Positions 8,451 to 16,149 of a DNA stretch of 33,530 bases are shown here, one piece after another (position 1 is the stretch's first letter; every line of letters begins with the position of its first letter). A model generated the notes under the pieces. It was not told the DNA's origin and did no database searches. It saw only the letters and a list, made by a program, of their open reading frames with translations. The DNA is from Sphaerochaetaceae bacterium (GTDB lineage Bacteria; Spirochaetota; Spirochaetia; Sphaerochaetales; Sphaerochaetaceae), in assembly GCA_016938475.1 (NCBI GenBank), contig JAFGUP010000132.1, positions 1 through 33,530 on the forward strand. Direction: 5' to 3'. The translations under genes were made by a program, and so were the position numbers.

Positions 8451-9668
8451 ATGCCTGAAAGTCAGATATACAGTGTAAGTAGAATCACACAGGTTGTAAA
8501 AGCTCAGCTCGAGATGCAGTTTCCGAACATCCTCGTGACAGGAGAGATCAGCAACTTCCGTCCAGCAGCGAGCGGGCACTACTACTTCGCTATCAAGGAT
8601 GCTTTCAGCAGCCTTTCGGTGGTGATGTTCCGTTCCCGCCAGAAAAATGCTTCGTTCACCCCCGCCGACGGGGATAAGGTGATCGTACGCGGCAGTATCA
8701 GCGTGTATGCTGCACGCGGAACCTACCAGCTTATAGCTGAATCGATACGGTACGCAGGAGAGGGTGATATCCTGGCACTCCTCGAGGAACGAAAGAGGTA
8801 CTATGCTTCGCTCGGGTACTTCGATGAAAGCTGTAAAAAACCTATACCCCCCTTCCCTTCGACCATCGGAGTGGTCACCAGTGATACCGGGGCTGCGATC
8901 CGGGACATCCTCCATGTTATCGAACGGCGCAGCAGAGGCTTACGCATCATCATTTATCCTACCCTTGTTCAGGGGGAGAAAGCGGGAGAGATGATCGCCC
9001 GGCGAATAGCTCAGGCCGCAGGAACACAGGAGCTTGATGTACTGATAGTCACCAGAGGAGGGGGGTCGATGGAAGACCTTCTTCCCTTCAGTGAACCACA
9101 GGTCATCGAAGCGATATATCACTGTCAGATTCCTGTGATCAGTGCGGTAGGACACGAAATTGACCATACGCTCAGTGATTATGTCGCTGACCTGAGGGCA
9201 CCTACCCCATCGGCCGCTGGTGAACTCGTGAGCACTTCTTATGCAACCATCCTAGACCGGCTCAATGCCGCCATGAGAGAGCTTGCACTTACAATGAACC
9301 ATCGAATTCGACAGGCACGGTCAATAACGAATATCAACAGTCCGCAGATGATGCACGAAAGAATCGCCTGGAGACTCAGAGAGTATACACAGCGTAGTGA
9401 TGACCTGTTCAGTACCAGTGAACACCTGATTCGCCTGAACGTAAAACGCACAGAACAGGAGCTGAAAGCTCGATTACAGGAACTTCATGCTCTGAGTCCA
9501 CTGAGCATCCTTCAGAGAGGCTATGCGATTATCACCAAAGAGGAAGGGAACGGCAGACTCGTTGATGCACATCAGGTACACCGTGGTGAACATCTAGAGG
9601 TAAGGCTGCACAGAGGAAGTCTGAAAGTCACAACAGATACGATCATAGAGGAAGGCAGAGAGATATGA
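8451..9668 (+). CDS. xseA: Exodeoxyribonuclease VII large subunit
   Basis: 405 residues from the chosen start, normal for XseA (about 400-450). The enzyme degrades single-stranded DNA in both directions in a complex with several XseB subunits. The N-terminal OB-fold begins YSVSRITQVVKAQLE and has GEISNFRPAASGHYYFAIKD; the catalytic core has TRGGGSMEDLLPFSE, VISAVGHEIDHTLSDYVADLRAPTP and the C-terminal LSPLSILQRGYAI motif. Two in-frame ATGs each have a ribosome site: 8409 (AGAGGAG, close to the ATG) and 8451 (AAGGAG with 8-base spacing). I prefer 8451 because the family usually begins a few residues before YSVS. The stop overlaps the xseB start (ATGA). Confidence 0.95.
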   Translation: MPESQIYSVSRITQVVKAQLEMQFPNILVTGEISNFRPAASGHYYFAIKDAFSSLSVVMFRSRQKNASFTPADGDKVIVRGSISVYAARGTYQLIAESIRYAGEGDILALLEERKRYYASLGYFDESCKKPIPPFPSTIGVVTSDTGAAIRDILHVIERRSRGLRIIIYPTLVQGEKAGEMIARRIAQAAGTQELDVLIVTRGGGSMEDLLPFSEPQVIEAIYHCQIPVISAVGHEIDHTLSDYVADLRAPTPSAAGELVSTSYATILDRLNAAMRELALTMNHRIRQARSITNINSPQMMHERIAWRLREYTQRSDDLFSTSEHLIRLNVKRTEQELKARLQELHALSPLSILQRGYAIITKEEGNGRLVDAHQVHRGEHLEVRLHRGSLKVTTDTIIEEGREI

Positions 9669-9886
9669 ACATTGAAGAAAAACTGGAACGCATGGAATCG
9701 ATCACGCGTGCGCTTAAGGATGAGTCTACACCTCTTGAGGAGGCACTACACCTGTTCGAAGAAGGAGTGGGGATCGGTCGTGAGGTGCAAAAGAGTCTGG
9801 ATGCAGCAGAGATGAAGGTTGAGATGATACTCAATGCACCTGAAGATTCAGAAGAGCTGACCACTGCCCCGTATCAGGGCGAATAA
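9665..9886 (+). CDS. xseB: Exodeoxyribonuclease VII small subunit
   Basis: 73 residues, typical for XseB. The family signature is present: NIEEKLERMESITRALKDE, then STPLEEALHLFEEGVGIGREVQKSLDAAE, forming the two-helix coiled unit that decorates XseA. Its ATG overlaps the xseA stop by four bases (ATGA), giving translational coupling, as expected for subunits made in a fixed ratio. The acidic C-terminus (PEDSEELTTAPYQGE) is normal. Confidence 0.95.
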   Translation: MNIEEKLERMESITRALKDESTPLEEALHLFEEGVGIGREVQKSLDAAEMKVEMILNAPEDSEELTTAPYQGE

Positions 9887-9900
9887 GCGTAGCGTACGAG

Positions 9901-9929
9901 TTGAATCATCCATTTCATACCGATATACT
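9901..9929 (+). promoter_or_regulatory. Promoter of purU
   Basis: TTGAAT (9901-9906), 17 bases, TATACT (9924-9929). The start near 9936 lies about 26 bases before the purU ATG, so purU can be expressed apart from xseAB. Confidence 0.6.
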
Positions 9930-9961
9930 ATCATCCAGTATTCAACCATAGAGAGAGACAT

Positions 9962-10822
9962 ATGAACAAAATCATCTTTCTGATCCAGCGTGAGGACCGA
10001 AAGGGTCTGCTTGCAGAGATCAGCCAGTACTTTTATTCGAGAGGCTTCAACATCCTCCATTGCCAGCAACACAGTGACACAATCGGTAAACGCTACTATA
10101 TGCGGCTGGAACTTGATATCGCAGACCTTCACACAACCCGAAAGGCTCTGCAGGAGGAGTTTGCCGGGTTTGCCCAGACGCTCGATCTCACCTGGGAATG
10201 TCACTTCACCGACTATAAATCACGCATGGCGATACTTGTCAGCAAAACAAGTCACACACTCTTTGATCTACTGAGCAGGCATCACGAGGGAGACCTGTCC
10301 TGTGAGATACCCCTGATCATTTCCAACCACCCCGATCTCGAGCATATTGCCGACCAGTTTAGGATTCCGTACTATTACCTGCCGATAGAAAAGGGGAAAA
10401 AAGAAGTACAGGAGCAGCAGATACGTAAACTTCTTGCACAGCATCATATCGACCTTGTTGTTCTCGCACGCTACATGCAGATTCTCACCCCTGAATTCAC
10501 CCAAGAATGGTACGGAAAGATCATAAATATTCACCATGCCTTTCTTCCTGCCTTTCAAGGAGCGAATCCCTACCGACGTGCCTACGAACGGGGAGTGAAG
10601 ATGATTGGGGCGACTGCTCACTATGCATCAGAAGACCTTGATCAGGGTCCCATCATCGAACAGGACGTGGTCCGGGTCAATCATGAACTCACACCCGACG
10701 CTTTGAGAAAAGTGGGAAAGGATGTGGAACGCAGAGTCCTGACCCGTGCCGTAGAATCACACCTGGAGCACCGTATCATCATCTGGCAGAACAGAACCGT
10801 CGTGTTCAGTGCGGAACACTGA
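9962..10822 (+). CDS. purU: Formyltetrahydrofolate deformylase
   Basis: 286 residues, the usual PurU length. It hydrolyses 10-formyl-THF to formate and THF, balancing one-carbon pools and supplying formate to PurT. An N-terminal ACT domain (residues 1-85, beginning IIFLIQREDRKGLLAEIS) is followed by a formyltransferase fold with VVLARYMQILTPEF (166-179) and the catalytic triad N189, H191 and D227 in NIHHAFLPAFQGANPY and EDLDQGPIIEQD. The start follows a purine-rich GAGAGAG at 9951-9957. Own promoter at 9901-9929; hairpin terminator at 10822-10845. Confidence 0.96.
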   Translation: MNKIIFLIQREDRKGLLAEISQYFYSRGFNILHCQQHSDTIGKRYYMRLELDIADLHTTRKALQEEFAGFAQTLDLTWECHFTDYKSRMAILVSKTSHTLFDLLSRHHEGDLSCEIPLIISNHPDLEHIADQFRIPYYYLPIEKGKKEVQEQQIRKLLAQHHIDLVVLARYMQILTPEFTQEWYGKIINIHHAFLPAFQGANPYRRAYERGVKMIGATAHYASEDLDQGPIIEQDVVRVNHELTPDALRKVGKDVERRVLTRAVESHLEHRIIIWQNRTVVFSAEH

Positions 10823-10845
10823 CGAGGGGATGTGCCCCCTCGTTT
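10822..10845 (+). terminator. Hairpin terminator after purU
   Basis: ACGAGGGG (10822-10829) pairs with CCCCTCGT (10836-10843) over a six-base loop. Only a three-base T run follows, so it is a modest intrinsic terminator. It separates purU from the convergent aminopeptidase gene. Confidence 0.6.
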
Positions 10846-10875
10846 CGGGACATGTACAGAATTGCGGGCTGTTGA

Positions 10876-11976
10876 CTAGTTGAGAGCGGTGAATGCCTCA
10901 TGGACGAATACACCATCCTTGCGGATCAGTTCTCCGTCCATGTAGATCTCACCTCCCCCATACTCCGGACGCTGGATCTGCACAAGGTCCCAATGTATCC
11001 CGCTCCTGTTGCCATTATCACAGGTTGTATAGGCATTACCCGGGGTGAAGTGAATCGAACCAGCAATCTTTTCATCGAACAACGTGTTATCCATAGGTGA
11101 TGTGATACGTGGATTACATCCGAGTGCAAATTCGCCAAAATAGCGTGCCCCCTGATCTGTGTCCAGGATCTCGTTGATTCGTCTGGTATTGTTTGCTGTT
11201 GCCTCAACAATCTTACCATCCCTGATCACAAAACGAACACCGTTGAAAGTGGTGCCTTCGTAGGTACTGAGTGTATTATAGGTGATGACGCCCTGTACCG
11301 AATCCCTGACAGGCGCAGTGTATATCTCACCATCGGGAATATTCCTTCTCCCTGCACACTTAATGGCAGGAAGACCCTCGATTGACATCCTGAGGTCTGT
11401 TCCCTCTGCAAAAACGTGCACATCCTTTGTCCGGTTCATGAATGCAACCGCTGCATCCATTGAAGCAGACATTCCAGGATAGTCGACATCGAGTATCATA
11501 GAGTAGAAATAGTCGGTGAACTGACGCATCGGCAGGCCTGCCTGCGATGCCATCAGGAACGTCGGATACCGAAGAACAACCCACTTGGTGTTCGCCACCC
11601 GTCGATCATGATGCACCGGAGTATTATAGTGGATAAGATAATCACTCATCACAGAGGAGAATCCACTCATCTCCTTGGGATTGATCACACCTCGGATACC
11701 GATGAAAGCATCCATTCTATCCATCCGGTAGGAATCACTGTCGGCACGGGAAGCAAACGATTCGGGATTACCCCCCTCGATAAGAGCTCTTTCTATCGTG
11801 ATACTCGAGTAGTTCACCTCAGGGTATCCACCCTTGCGGTATACTGCTACGATAAGCTCTTCTACCATAGAGGACGGGACATCTACAGCATTGATCAGAC
11901 AACGCTCACCCTTGTGCAGATCCACTGAATAATCTACAAGAAGCTGTGCAAGCTTCCTTTCTCTCTCATCACTCAT
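10876..11976 (-). CDS. M29 family metallo-aminopeptidase (AmpS/PepS-like)
   Basis: A 366-residue cytosolic aminopeptidase of family M29 (thermophilic metalloprotease group), slightly shorter than the usual 370-415. It removes N-terminal residues from peptides using two metal ions. Metal-ligand regions are all present: PDGEIYTAP (E217), FGEFALGCNP (E282), FDEKIAGSIHF (H309) and SGIHWDLV (H328, D330). The N-terminal part has the YSVDLHKGERCLI beginning typical of the family. AGGAG lies eight bases before the ATG and overlaps the stop region of the upstream pseudouridine synthase gene, six bases away, so the two are co-transcribed. Confidence 0.93.
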   Translation of the reverse strand: MSDERERKLAQLLVDYSVDLHKGERCLINAVDVPSSMVEELIVAVYRKGGYPEVNYSSITIERALIEGGNPESFASRADSDSYRMDRMDAFIGIRGVINPKEMSGFSSVMSDYLIHYNTPVHHDRRVANTKWVVLRYPTFLMASQAGLPMRQFTDYFYSMILDVDYPGMSASMDAAVAFMNRTKDVHVFAEGTDLRMSIEGLPAIKCAGRRNIPDGEIYTAPVRDSVQGVITYNTLSTYEGTTFNGVRFVIRDGKIVEATANNTRRINEILDTDQGARYFGEFALGCNPRITSPMDNTLFDEKIAGSIHFTPGNAYTTCDNGNRSGIHWDLVQIQRPEYGGGEIYMDGELIRKDGVFVHEAFTALN

Positions 11977-11982
11977 ATCGTA

Positions 11983-12729
11983 TCACTCCTCATTCGGGTC
12001 TTGTATTTCAAGCGTATAATGGACGTTTCGATTCACGTATCGATCAAAAAAAGTGAGACCACAAGCGTACAGGTGAAGGATATCACTTTCCAGTCCACCG
12101 TACAGCTCATCGCCGATGATCGGGTAGCCGCACCAGGCTAGATGGCTGCGCACCTGATGACGGAACCCGTTCACGATCTTCACATCGCAGTGCACACGAT
12201 TTTCGCCTGCACTGCGGATACAGACATCAGTGCGGTATTCGTTTTTACCTGCCTTAAGAGATGCTGAAGCCGAAGACTGCGAAGTGACAGGACGCACAGC
12301 CTTTCTGCCTCTCCCCCATGCTCTGAAACGGCTTGTGATACAATCCCATTGCTGAAGAACGGGAGGGTGTGAAACAGGTGGATATCCATCTGTTTCACAC
12401 CCTTCAGGTGCAGTGGAACAGACGGCCAGGTACTCCTTCAGAATCCCGCCTCGCTTCTGTATATCCTGAAACACCGCATAGCTCTCTGCTGTCCGTGCGA
12501 ATATGACAAGCCCTCGAGTTGCGGTGTCGAGTCGGTGAAGGGTGAACCCTTCATGAGTATCACCGAGAACCTCGGGATAGTGCGCTCCTACGATATCCAG
12601 AAGCGTAGGAATCTCAGAGCCCTTTTTCAGAGGAACTGTCGGAACCCCATGAGGTTTGTCGACGATAAGATACTGCGGGGTCTCTTCGATGATTAACAGC
12701 CTGCTCATCCTTGTGCATTCACTTTCCAT
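11983..12729 (-). CDS. RluA-family pseudouridine synthase
   Basis: 248 residues. It isomerises uridines in rRNA or tRNA; the target here is not determined. The catalytic motif HRLDTATRGL (65-74, Asp68) and the late GFRHQVRSHLAWCGYPIIGDELYGG block are intact. VDKPHGVPTVP near residue 23 is the standard early motif. No S4 domain is visible at the N-terminus. Start is uncertain: 12729 has AGGGAA directly before it, and 12708 (MSRLLIIEE) has AAGG that is too close. A 38-base near-perfect palindrome (12365-12402) lies inside the coding region, at codons for EGCETDGYPPVSHP. First gene of a two-gene unit with the M29 aminopeptidase. Confidence 0.9.
   Translation of the reverse strand: MESECTRMSRLLIIEETPQYLIVDKPHGVPTVPLKKGSEIPTLLDIVGAHYPEVLGDTHEGFTLHRLDTATRGLVIFARTAESYAVFQDIQKRGGILKEYLAVCSTAPEGCETDGYPPVSHPPVLQQWDCITSRFRAWGRGRKAVRPVTSQSSASASLKAGKNEYRTDVCIRSAGENRVHCDVKIVNGFRHQVRSHLAWCGYPIIGDELYGGLESDILHLYACGLTFFDRYVNRNVHYTLEIQDPNEE
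12365..12402. repeat. 38-base near-perfect palindrome inside the pseudouridine synthase gene
   Basis: GGGTGTGAAACAG (12365-12377) is the exact reverse complement of CTGTTTCACACCC (12390-12402), and the 12 bases between (GTGGATATCCAT) are themselves self-complementary except one G-T pair. So 18 of 19 pairs are Watson-Crick. The element keeps the reading frame open. Confidence 0.9.
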
Positions 12730-12755
12730 TTCCCTTCTACTCTATCAAAATACCT

Positions 12756-12783
12756 TTCATAGTTACAGCCATTTGTGTATACT
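12756..12783 (+). promoter_or_regulatory. Promoter of the CBS-ATPase operon; leaderless layout
   Basis: TTCATA (12756-12761), 16 bases, TATACT (12778-12783). The ATG is at 12792, so transcription is predicted to begin about two bases before it. No Shine-Dalgarno sequence fits between. Confidence 0.5.
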
Positions 12784-12791
12784 TTCACACT

Positions 12792-13769
12792 ATGCAGACG
12801 ATTCCGATAAACACCTATACCTCTCCCACTATCATCCTGGAACTCATCTACCGTCTGAAGGTCAAGGATGTCATGACTCGGAACCTTCACGCAGTAACGC
12901 GTGATGCAACGATGAGGGAAGTACAGCATCTGATGCGAGAAAAATCAATCACAGGAGTCCCTGTACTATCCAGCAAACGGCTGATCGGGATCGTGAGCAT
13001 GGATGATATCATACAGGCTCTTGATCAGGGATATGTAGAAGAAGCAGTAGAATCCCACATGAGCAAGAATCTGATAGTCCTCGAAGAGGATATGCCGGTC
13101 AGCTTCGCCATCAGTTATTTCGACCGGTACCGATACCATCGTCTTCCAGTACTGTCGAAAAACAAAGAGCTTGTCGGCATTGTGACGACCCGGGATATCA
13201 CAACACGTCTTCTGTGGGAAATCAACCGGGAAGTCGAGAACATGGAGAGGATGAATCAGGAGACGCTGATCATAGACGGCCTTTCTCGGGAAGTCACATC
13301 CTTTTCCATTATGAAACATGATTTTGAAAACGCAGGCTTTGCCTCTACAGAAATCAAGAAACGACTGAAAAAATCGGGCCTTTTCCCAAGAACGATTCGC
13401 AAAGCTGCTATAGCTAGCTACGAACTTGAGATCAATCTTGTCGTACACTCCAACGGAGGTCGGATCACAGCGGAGTATGGACCACAGGAAGTGACCATAA
13501 CCAGTGAAGACAGAGGCCCCGGCATTCCCGATGTCGATAAGGCTCTCGAAAAAGGATACTCGACAGCTAACGAGTGGATTCGCTCCCTTGGTTTCGGAGC
13601 GGGAATGGGGCTGCCTAATGTAAAGAGTGTCAGTGATTCCTTCTCTATCTCCAGCACCTCCCAGGGGACCCTCGTTGTAGCGACAGTGAAATTCAGCGAG
13701 AAGGAAATTGAAATGATGAAATCGTATCAGAAGGAGAACACGGATGGCGAACATAGCGAAGGTAGCTGA
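12792..13769 (+). CDS. CBS-pair protein with anti-sigma-type histidine-kinase-like ATPase domain
   Basis: 325 residues. Two CBS domains (about 24-80 and 86-142: VKDVMTRNLHAV..., SHMSKNLIVLEED...) should bind an adenine nucleotide. A linker follows, then a GHKL ATPase of the RsbW/SpoIIAB (HATPase_c_2) kind at about 200-302, with N-box ELEINLVVHS (N215), G1 box EDRGPGIP (239-246) and G2 box GFGAGMGL (267-274). No phospho-acceptor histidine domain is visible, so it is a nucleotide-sensing regulator or Ser/Thr kinase rather than a classical sensor kinase. It overlaps the DRTGG gene by 26 bases. Homologous sets are, as I recall, often beside [FeFe]-hydrogenase or NADH-dehydrogenase genes in Clostridia and Thermotogae. 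The start has no ribosome site. Confidence 0.85.
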   Translation: MQTIPINTYTSPTIILELIYRLKVKDVMTRNLHAVTRDATMREVQHLMREKSITGVPVLSSKRLIGIVSMDDIIQALDQGYVEEAVESHMSKNLIVLEEDMPVSFAISYFDRYRYHRLPVLSKNKELVGIVTTRDITTRLLWEINREVENMERMNQETLIIDGLSREVTSFSIMKHDFENAGFASTEIKKRLKKSGLFPRTIRKAAIASYELEINLVVHSNGGRITAEYGPQEVTITSEDRGPGIPDVDKALEKGYSTANEWIRSLGFGAGMGLPNVKSVSDSFSISSTSQGTLVVATVKFSEKEIEMMKSYQKENTDGEHSEGS

Positions 13770-14085
13770 GGCCCTCGGATATACAGTGGTAACGATGAAG
13801 GACCCCGAGAGAAACGTTTCAGGGGGATATACAGGAGACCTGCTGAGTGATGTTATGGGTCATGCGGAGGAAGATGAACTGCTCATCACAATACAGGGAC
13901 ATAAGAACACCGCAGCTGTGGCTTCTCTGCTATCATTGACCGCGATCATCCTCTGTAACGGACGGGAGGCTCTGCAGGACATGATAGAAAGTGCTGAGAT
14001 GGAAGGGATCGCGATTCTTCAGACACAGGAGACGCAATATCAGGCATCAATCAGACTTGATGGGGTACTGAAAGCTCTCAGATGA
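13744..14085 (+). CDS. DRTGG domain protein
   Basis: 113 residues, essentially one DRTGG domain (the small domain also found in phosphotransacetylase and next to CBS domains). Recognisable parts are VSGGYTGDLLSDVMGHAEEDELLITIQGH near residues 25-52 and LTAIILCNGREALQDMIESAE at 65-85. No catalytic residues are known for this domain; a ligand-sensing role is inferred. AAGGAG lies about 10 bases before the ATG, within the end of the CBS-ATPase gene, and its own stop overlaps the PHP gene (ATGA), so the three genes are translationally coupled. Confidence 0.85.
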   Translation: MANIAKVAEALGYTVVTMKDPERNVSGGYTGDLLSDVMGHAEEDELLITIQGHKNTAAVASLLSLTAIILCNGREALQDMIESAEMEGIAILQTQETQYQASIRLDGVLKALR

Positions 14086-14789
14086 GATTCTCAATAGACC
14101 TTCACAATCACTCCTGCCTCAGCCCGTGTGCCGATGACGACTTCTACCCATCAATCCTGGCCCTTGAAGCCAAAGACAAAGGGATAGATATCCTCGCTCT
14201 CTGTGACCACAACTCAACGGAAAACATCATCGCTTTTAAAGAAGCCTGCGACCTTGTCGGTATTACCGGTATCTACGGCATGGAGATCACCACGATCGAG
14301 GAGGTCCATCTTCTCAGTCTGTTCGAGACCGTTGAAGCAGCACTCGATTTCTCCGAGATCATTACAGAGAGTCTCTTAAAGATTGAAAACAATGTGAGAC
14401 TCTTCGGCCATCAGCATATCGTGAATGTAAACTGTGACATAACAGGAGAAGTTGATTATCTGCTGTACGGTCCATCAACCTACTCGTTTGAATACCTTAT
14501 CGGGCTGATTCTTTCCTATGATGGACTGGCTATCCCGGCACACATAGACCGCCCGAGCAACAGCGCACTTGCCAATCTGGGTTTTCTCCCGACGGCACCC
14601 TACTCCGCTATTGAAATGATTCACCTTGACAGAACATATCTTGATGGCCCGTACCCTGTCGTACAAGGCTCCGATGCACACACGCTCACCCATGTGGGGA
14701 GAAGAAGGACGTTCATAGAGGGGCTTCGCCCTGATTTTTCCACCCTCCGCTGTGCACTCGAAGCACACAATGTATCGTACCTGACATGA
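14082..14789 (+). CDS. PHP domain metal-dependent phosphoesterase
   Basis: 235 residues. The PHP signature is complete: DLHNHSCLSPCADD (about 5-18) gives the first histidines, ILALCDHNSTEN (37-48) the next Asp-His, MEITTIEEVHLLS the glutamate, AHIDRPSNS the later His, and QGSDAHTLTHVG the final Asp-His. It probably hydrolyses a phosphomonoester or nucleotide with two or three metal ions in the cytosol; the substrate is unknown. Last gene of the operon starting at 12792, with an ATGA overlap to the DRTGG gene. The combination suggests a nucleotide-dependent signalling set: CBS senses, the ATPase acts, PHP removes phosphate. That is inference. Confidence 0.88.
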   Translation: MRFSIDLHNHSCLSPCADDDFYPSILALEAKDKGIDILALCDHNSTENIIAFKEACDLVGITGIYGMEITTIEEVHLLSLFETVEAALDFSEIITESLLKIENNVRLFGHQHIVNVNCDITGEVDYLLYGPSTYSFEYLIGLILSYDGLAIPAHIDRPSNSALANLGFLPTAPYSAIEMIHLDRTYLDGPYPVVQGSDAHTLTHVGRRRTFIEGLRPDFSTLRCALEAHNVSYLT

Positions 14790-14808
14790 TACAGTTCTGC
14801 AAACCAGA

Positions 14809-15045
14809 CTATGCAACTGCCAGAGCACAGACACTGAACAGGAGAAGCATACTAATCAGAATCGCAATGGTCCACAGCACAATCCTTGCTGCTGAACGCC
14901 CTACACTCGGACTCTCGACCACTCGCTTCTCTACAATGGTCTGACCCGACTCTTTATCCGTCCGGGTAATGGTCTCTTCCTTTTTGTTACTTGAAAAAGC
15001 AAGAACCACAATAAACACGATGACAAAAAATATGATGAATCCCAT
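14809..15045 (-). CDS. Small two-helix membrane protein
   Basis: 78 residues from the ATG at 15045, which has GGGGAGG five bases upstream. An N-terminal hydrophobic helix (MGFIIFFVIVFIVVLAF), a charged loop (SNKKEETITRTDKESGQTIVEKR) and a C-terminal helix (IVLWTIAILISMLLLFSVCAL) are the whole protein, with the loop between two membrane spans. I do not recognise a family. It is convergent with the PHP gene (19 bases between) and stands apart from the BI-1 gene. Confidence 0.65.
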   Translation of the reverse strand: MGFIIFFVIVFIVVLAFSSNKKEETITRTDKESGQTIVEKRVVESPSVGRSAARIVLWTIAILISMLLLFSVCALAVA

Positions 15046-15231
15046 GGCTCCTCCCCGTACATTGGTGTTCAGGCATCGCACATACGCTTTATTATACAAG
15101 ACAGTATACTGCAAATACCATAAGAATGAAAGAACAAACTCATCACACCCATCCTGAAGGAATCAACTTTAACTGAAGAACGCATCACCCGAACACGTTC
15201 AACAGAAACAACTCAGCAAAACATACATATT

Positions 15232-15256
15232 CCGGCAACCATGTGCATGGCGCCGG
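15232..15256 (-). other. Stable hairpin in the 3' region of the BI-1 gene
   Basis: CCGGC (15232-15236) pairs with GCCGG (15252-15256), with an inner CCAT-GTGC-ATGG hairpin at 15239-15250. It lies about 30 bases after the stop of the minus-strand BI-1 gene. There is no U run, so it may protect the mRNA 3' end or assist termination. The rest of 15046-15284 shows nothing I can name. Confidence 0.35.
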
Positions 15257-15284
15257 CTTCTATGAGATACGGGAGCGGTGAGAA

Positions 15285-15992
15285 CTAATCTCTGCCCCGA
15301 CCGAATATCCTCAGGAGGAAGAGGAAGATGTTTATGAAATCCAGATAGAGCATGAGAGCACCGATAATGGAGAGCTTCACATAGGTATCCTCGTCCATAT
15401 TCGTGCCCACCTGATCATTCATCCGTTTGATCTTCTGCGTATCCCACGCGGTGAGACCGAGAAAGATGAATACCCCCAGATAGCTCACCAGATAATACAA
15501 GCCGGTACTCCTGAACAGGAGATTCACCAGAGATGCTATAATGATGCCCCACAGGCCCATGATGAGGTAATGACCGATTCCATCCAGGTTCTTCTTTGTC
15601 ACCATGCCGTAAAAGCTCATCGAGCCGAACAGAAGAGCAGTCGTGAAGAAGGCTCTTGAGACTGTTATCGCAGTATACGCGTAGATGATAATCGAAAGGG
15701 TGATACCTGTGAGAATCGAATACCCGGCGAATGAGACAACCGCTGAGGTCGCACTCATCTTGTTCAATCGGGTGCTCAGGTACATGACCAGTGCAAGCTG
15801 TCCTATAATGATGAACAGAAACAGAAAGGAATTCTGGAACAGCATACGCATCAGTGACTCACTCGAAGCAATAGCATATGAAACCACTGCTGTCAGGGTA
15901 AGACCTGCTGTCATCCACAGATACACGTTCCTTAGAAGACTGTTCTCCCGAGCTTTTATGTTCGTAAGAAATGTAGATTGCATGGTAGCCAT
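15285..15992 (-). CDS. Bax inhibitor-1/YccA family membrane protein
   Basis: 235 residues with seven hydrophobic helices, the standard layout of the bacterial BI-1 (TMBIM) family, whose studied members are pH-sensitive calcium-leak channels. Family stretches include LLRNVYLWMTAGLTLTAVVSY near the start, GLTAWDTQKIKRM about 175-187 and LYLDFINIFLFLLRIFGRGRD at the C-terminus (the aspartate and the LF.LLRIFG ending are diagnostic). Start chosen at 15992, where AAAGGAG lies six bases upstream; a longer in-frame reading to 16058 has no ribosome site. Divergent from the lipoprotein gene. Confidence 0.92.
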   Translation of the reverse strand: MATMQSTFLTNIKARENSLLRNVYLWMTAGLTLTAVVSYAIASSESLMRMLFQNSFLFLFIIIGQLALVMYLSTRLNKMSATSAVVSFAGYSILTGITLSIIIYAYTAITVSRAFFTTALLFGSMSFYGMVTKKNLDGIGHYLIMGLWGIIIASLVNLLFRSTGLYYLVSYLGVFIFLGLTAWDTQKIKRMNDQVGTNMDEDTYVKLSIIGALMLYLDFINIFLFLLRIFGRGRD

Positions 15993-16114
15993 ACGCACTC
16001 CTTTACCGATAATCTTTCTTTGTACTACTAATTTCCTACTTTTTCCCTCCATGGTCAAGGATGTGAAAAGGAGTTTTATCAGAGGAAGTGTGTATCAGGT
16101 CCTTCCGTTCAGCA

Positions 16115-16143
16115 TTCACCTCCAGGGTTCTTCATGCTATAGT
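16115..16143 (+). promoter_or_regulatory. Promoter of the lipoprotein gene; leaderless layout
   Basis: TTCACC (16115-16120), 17 bases, TATAGT (16138-16143). The expected transcription start seven bases later coincides with the A of the ATG at 16150, and no Shine-Dalgarno site is present. Confidence 0.5.
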
Positions 16144-16149
16144 GATGCA

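Noticed and set aside
12966-13754. Minus-strand open frame of 262 codons
   Set aside because: Antisense to the CBS-ATPase gene, whose motifs are complete.
15685-16149. Upstream in-frame extension of the lipoprotein gene
   Set aside because: It is antisense to the BI-1 gene, and the lipobox needs the start at 16150.
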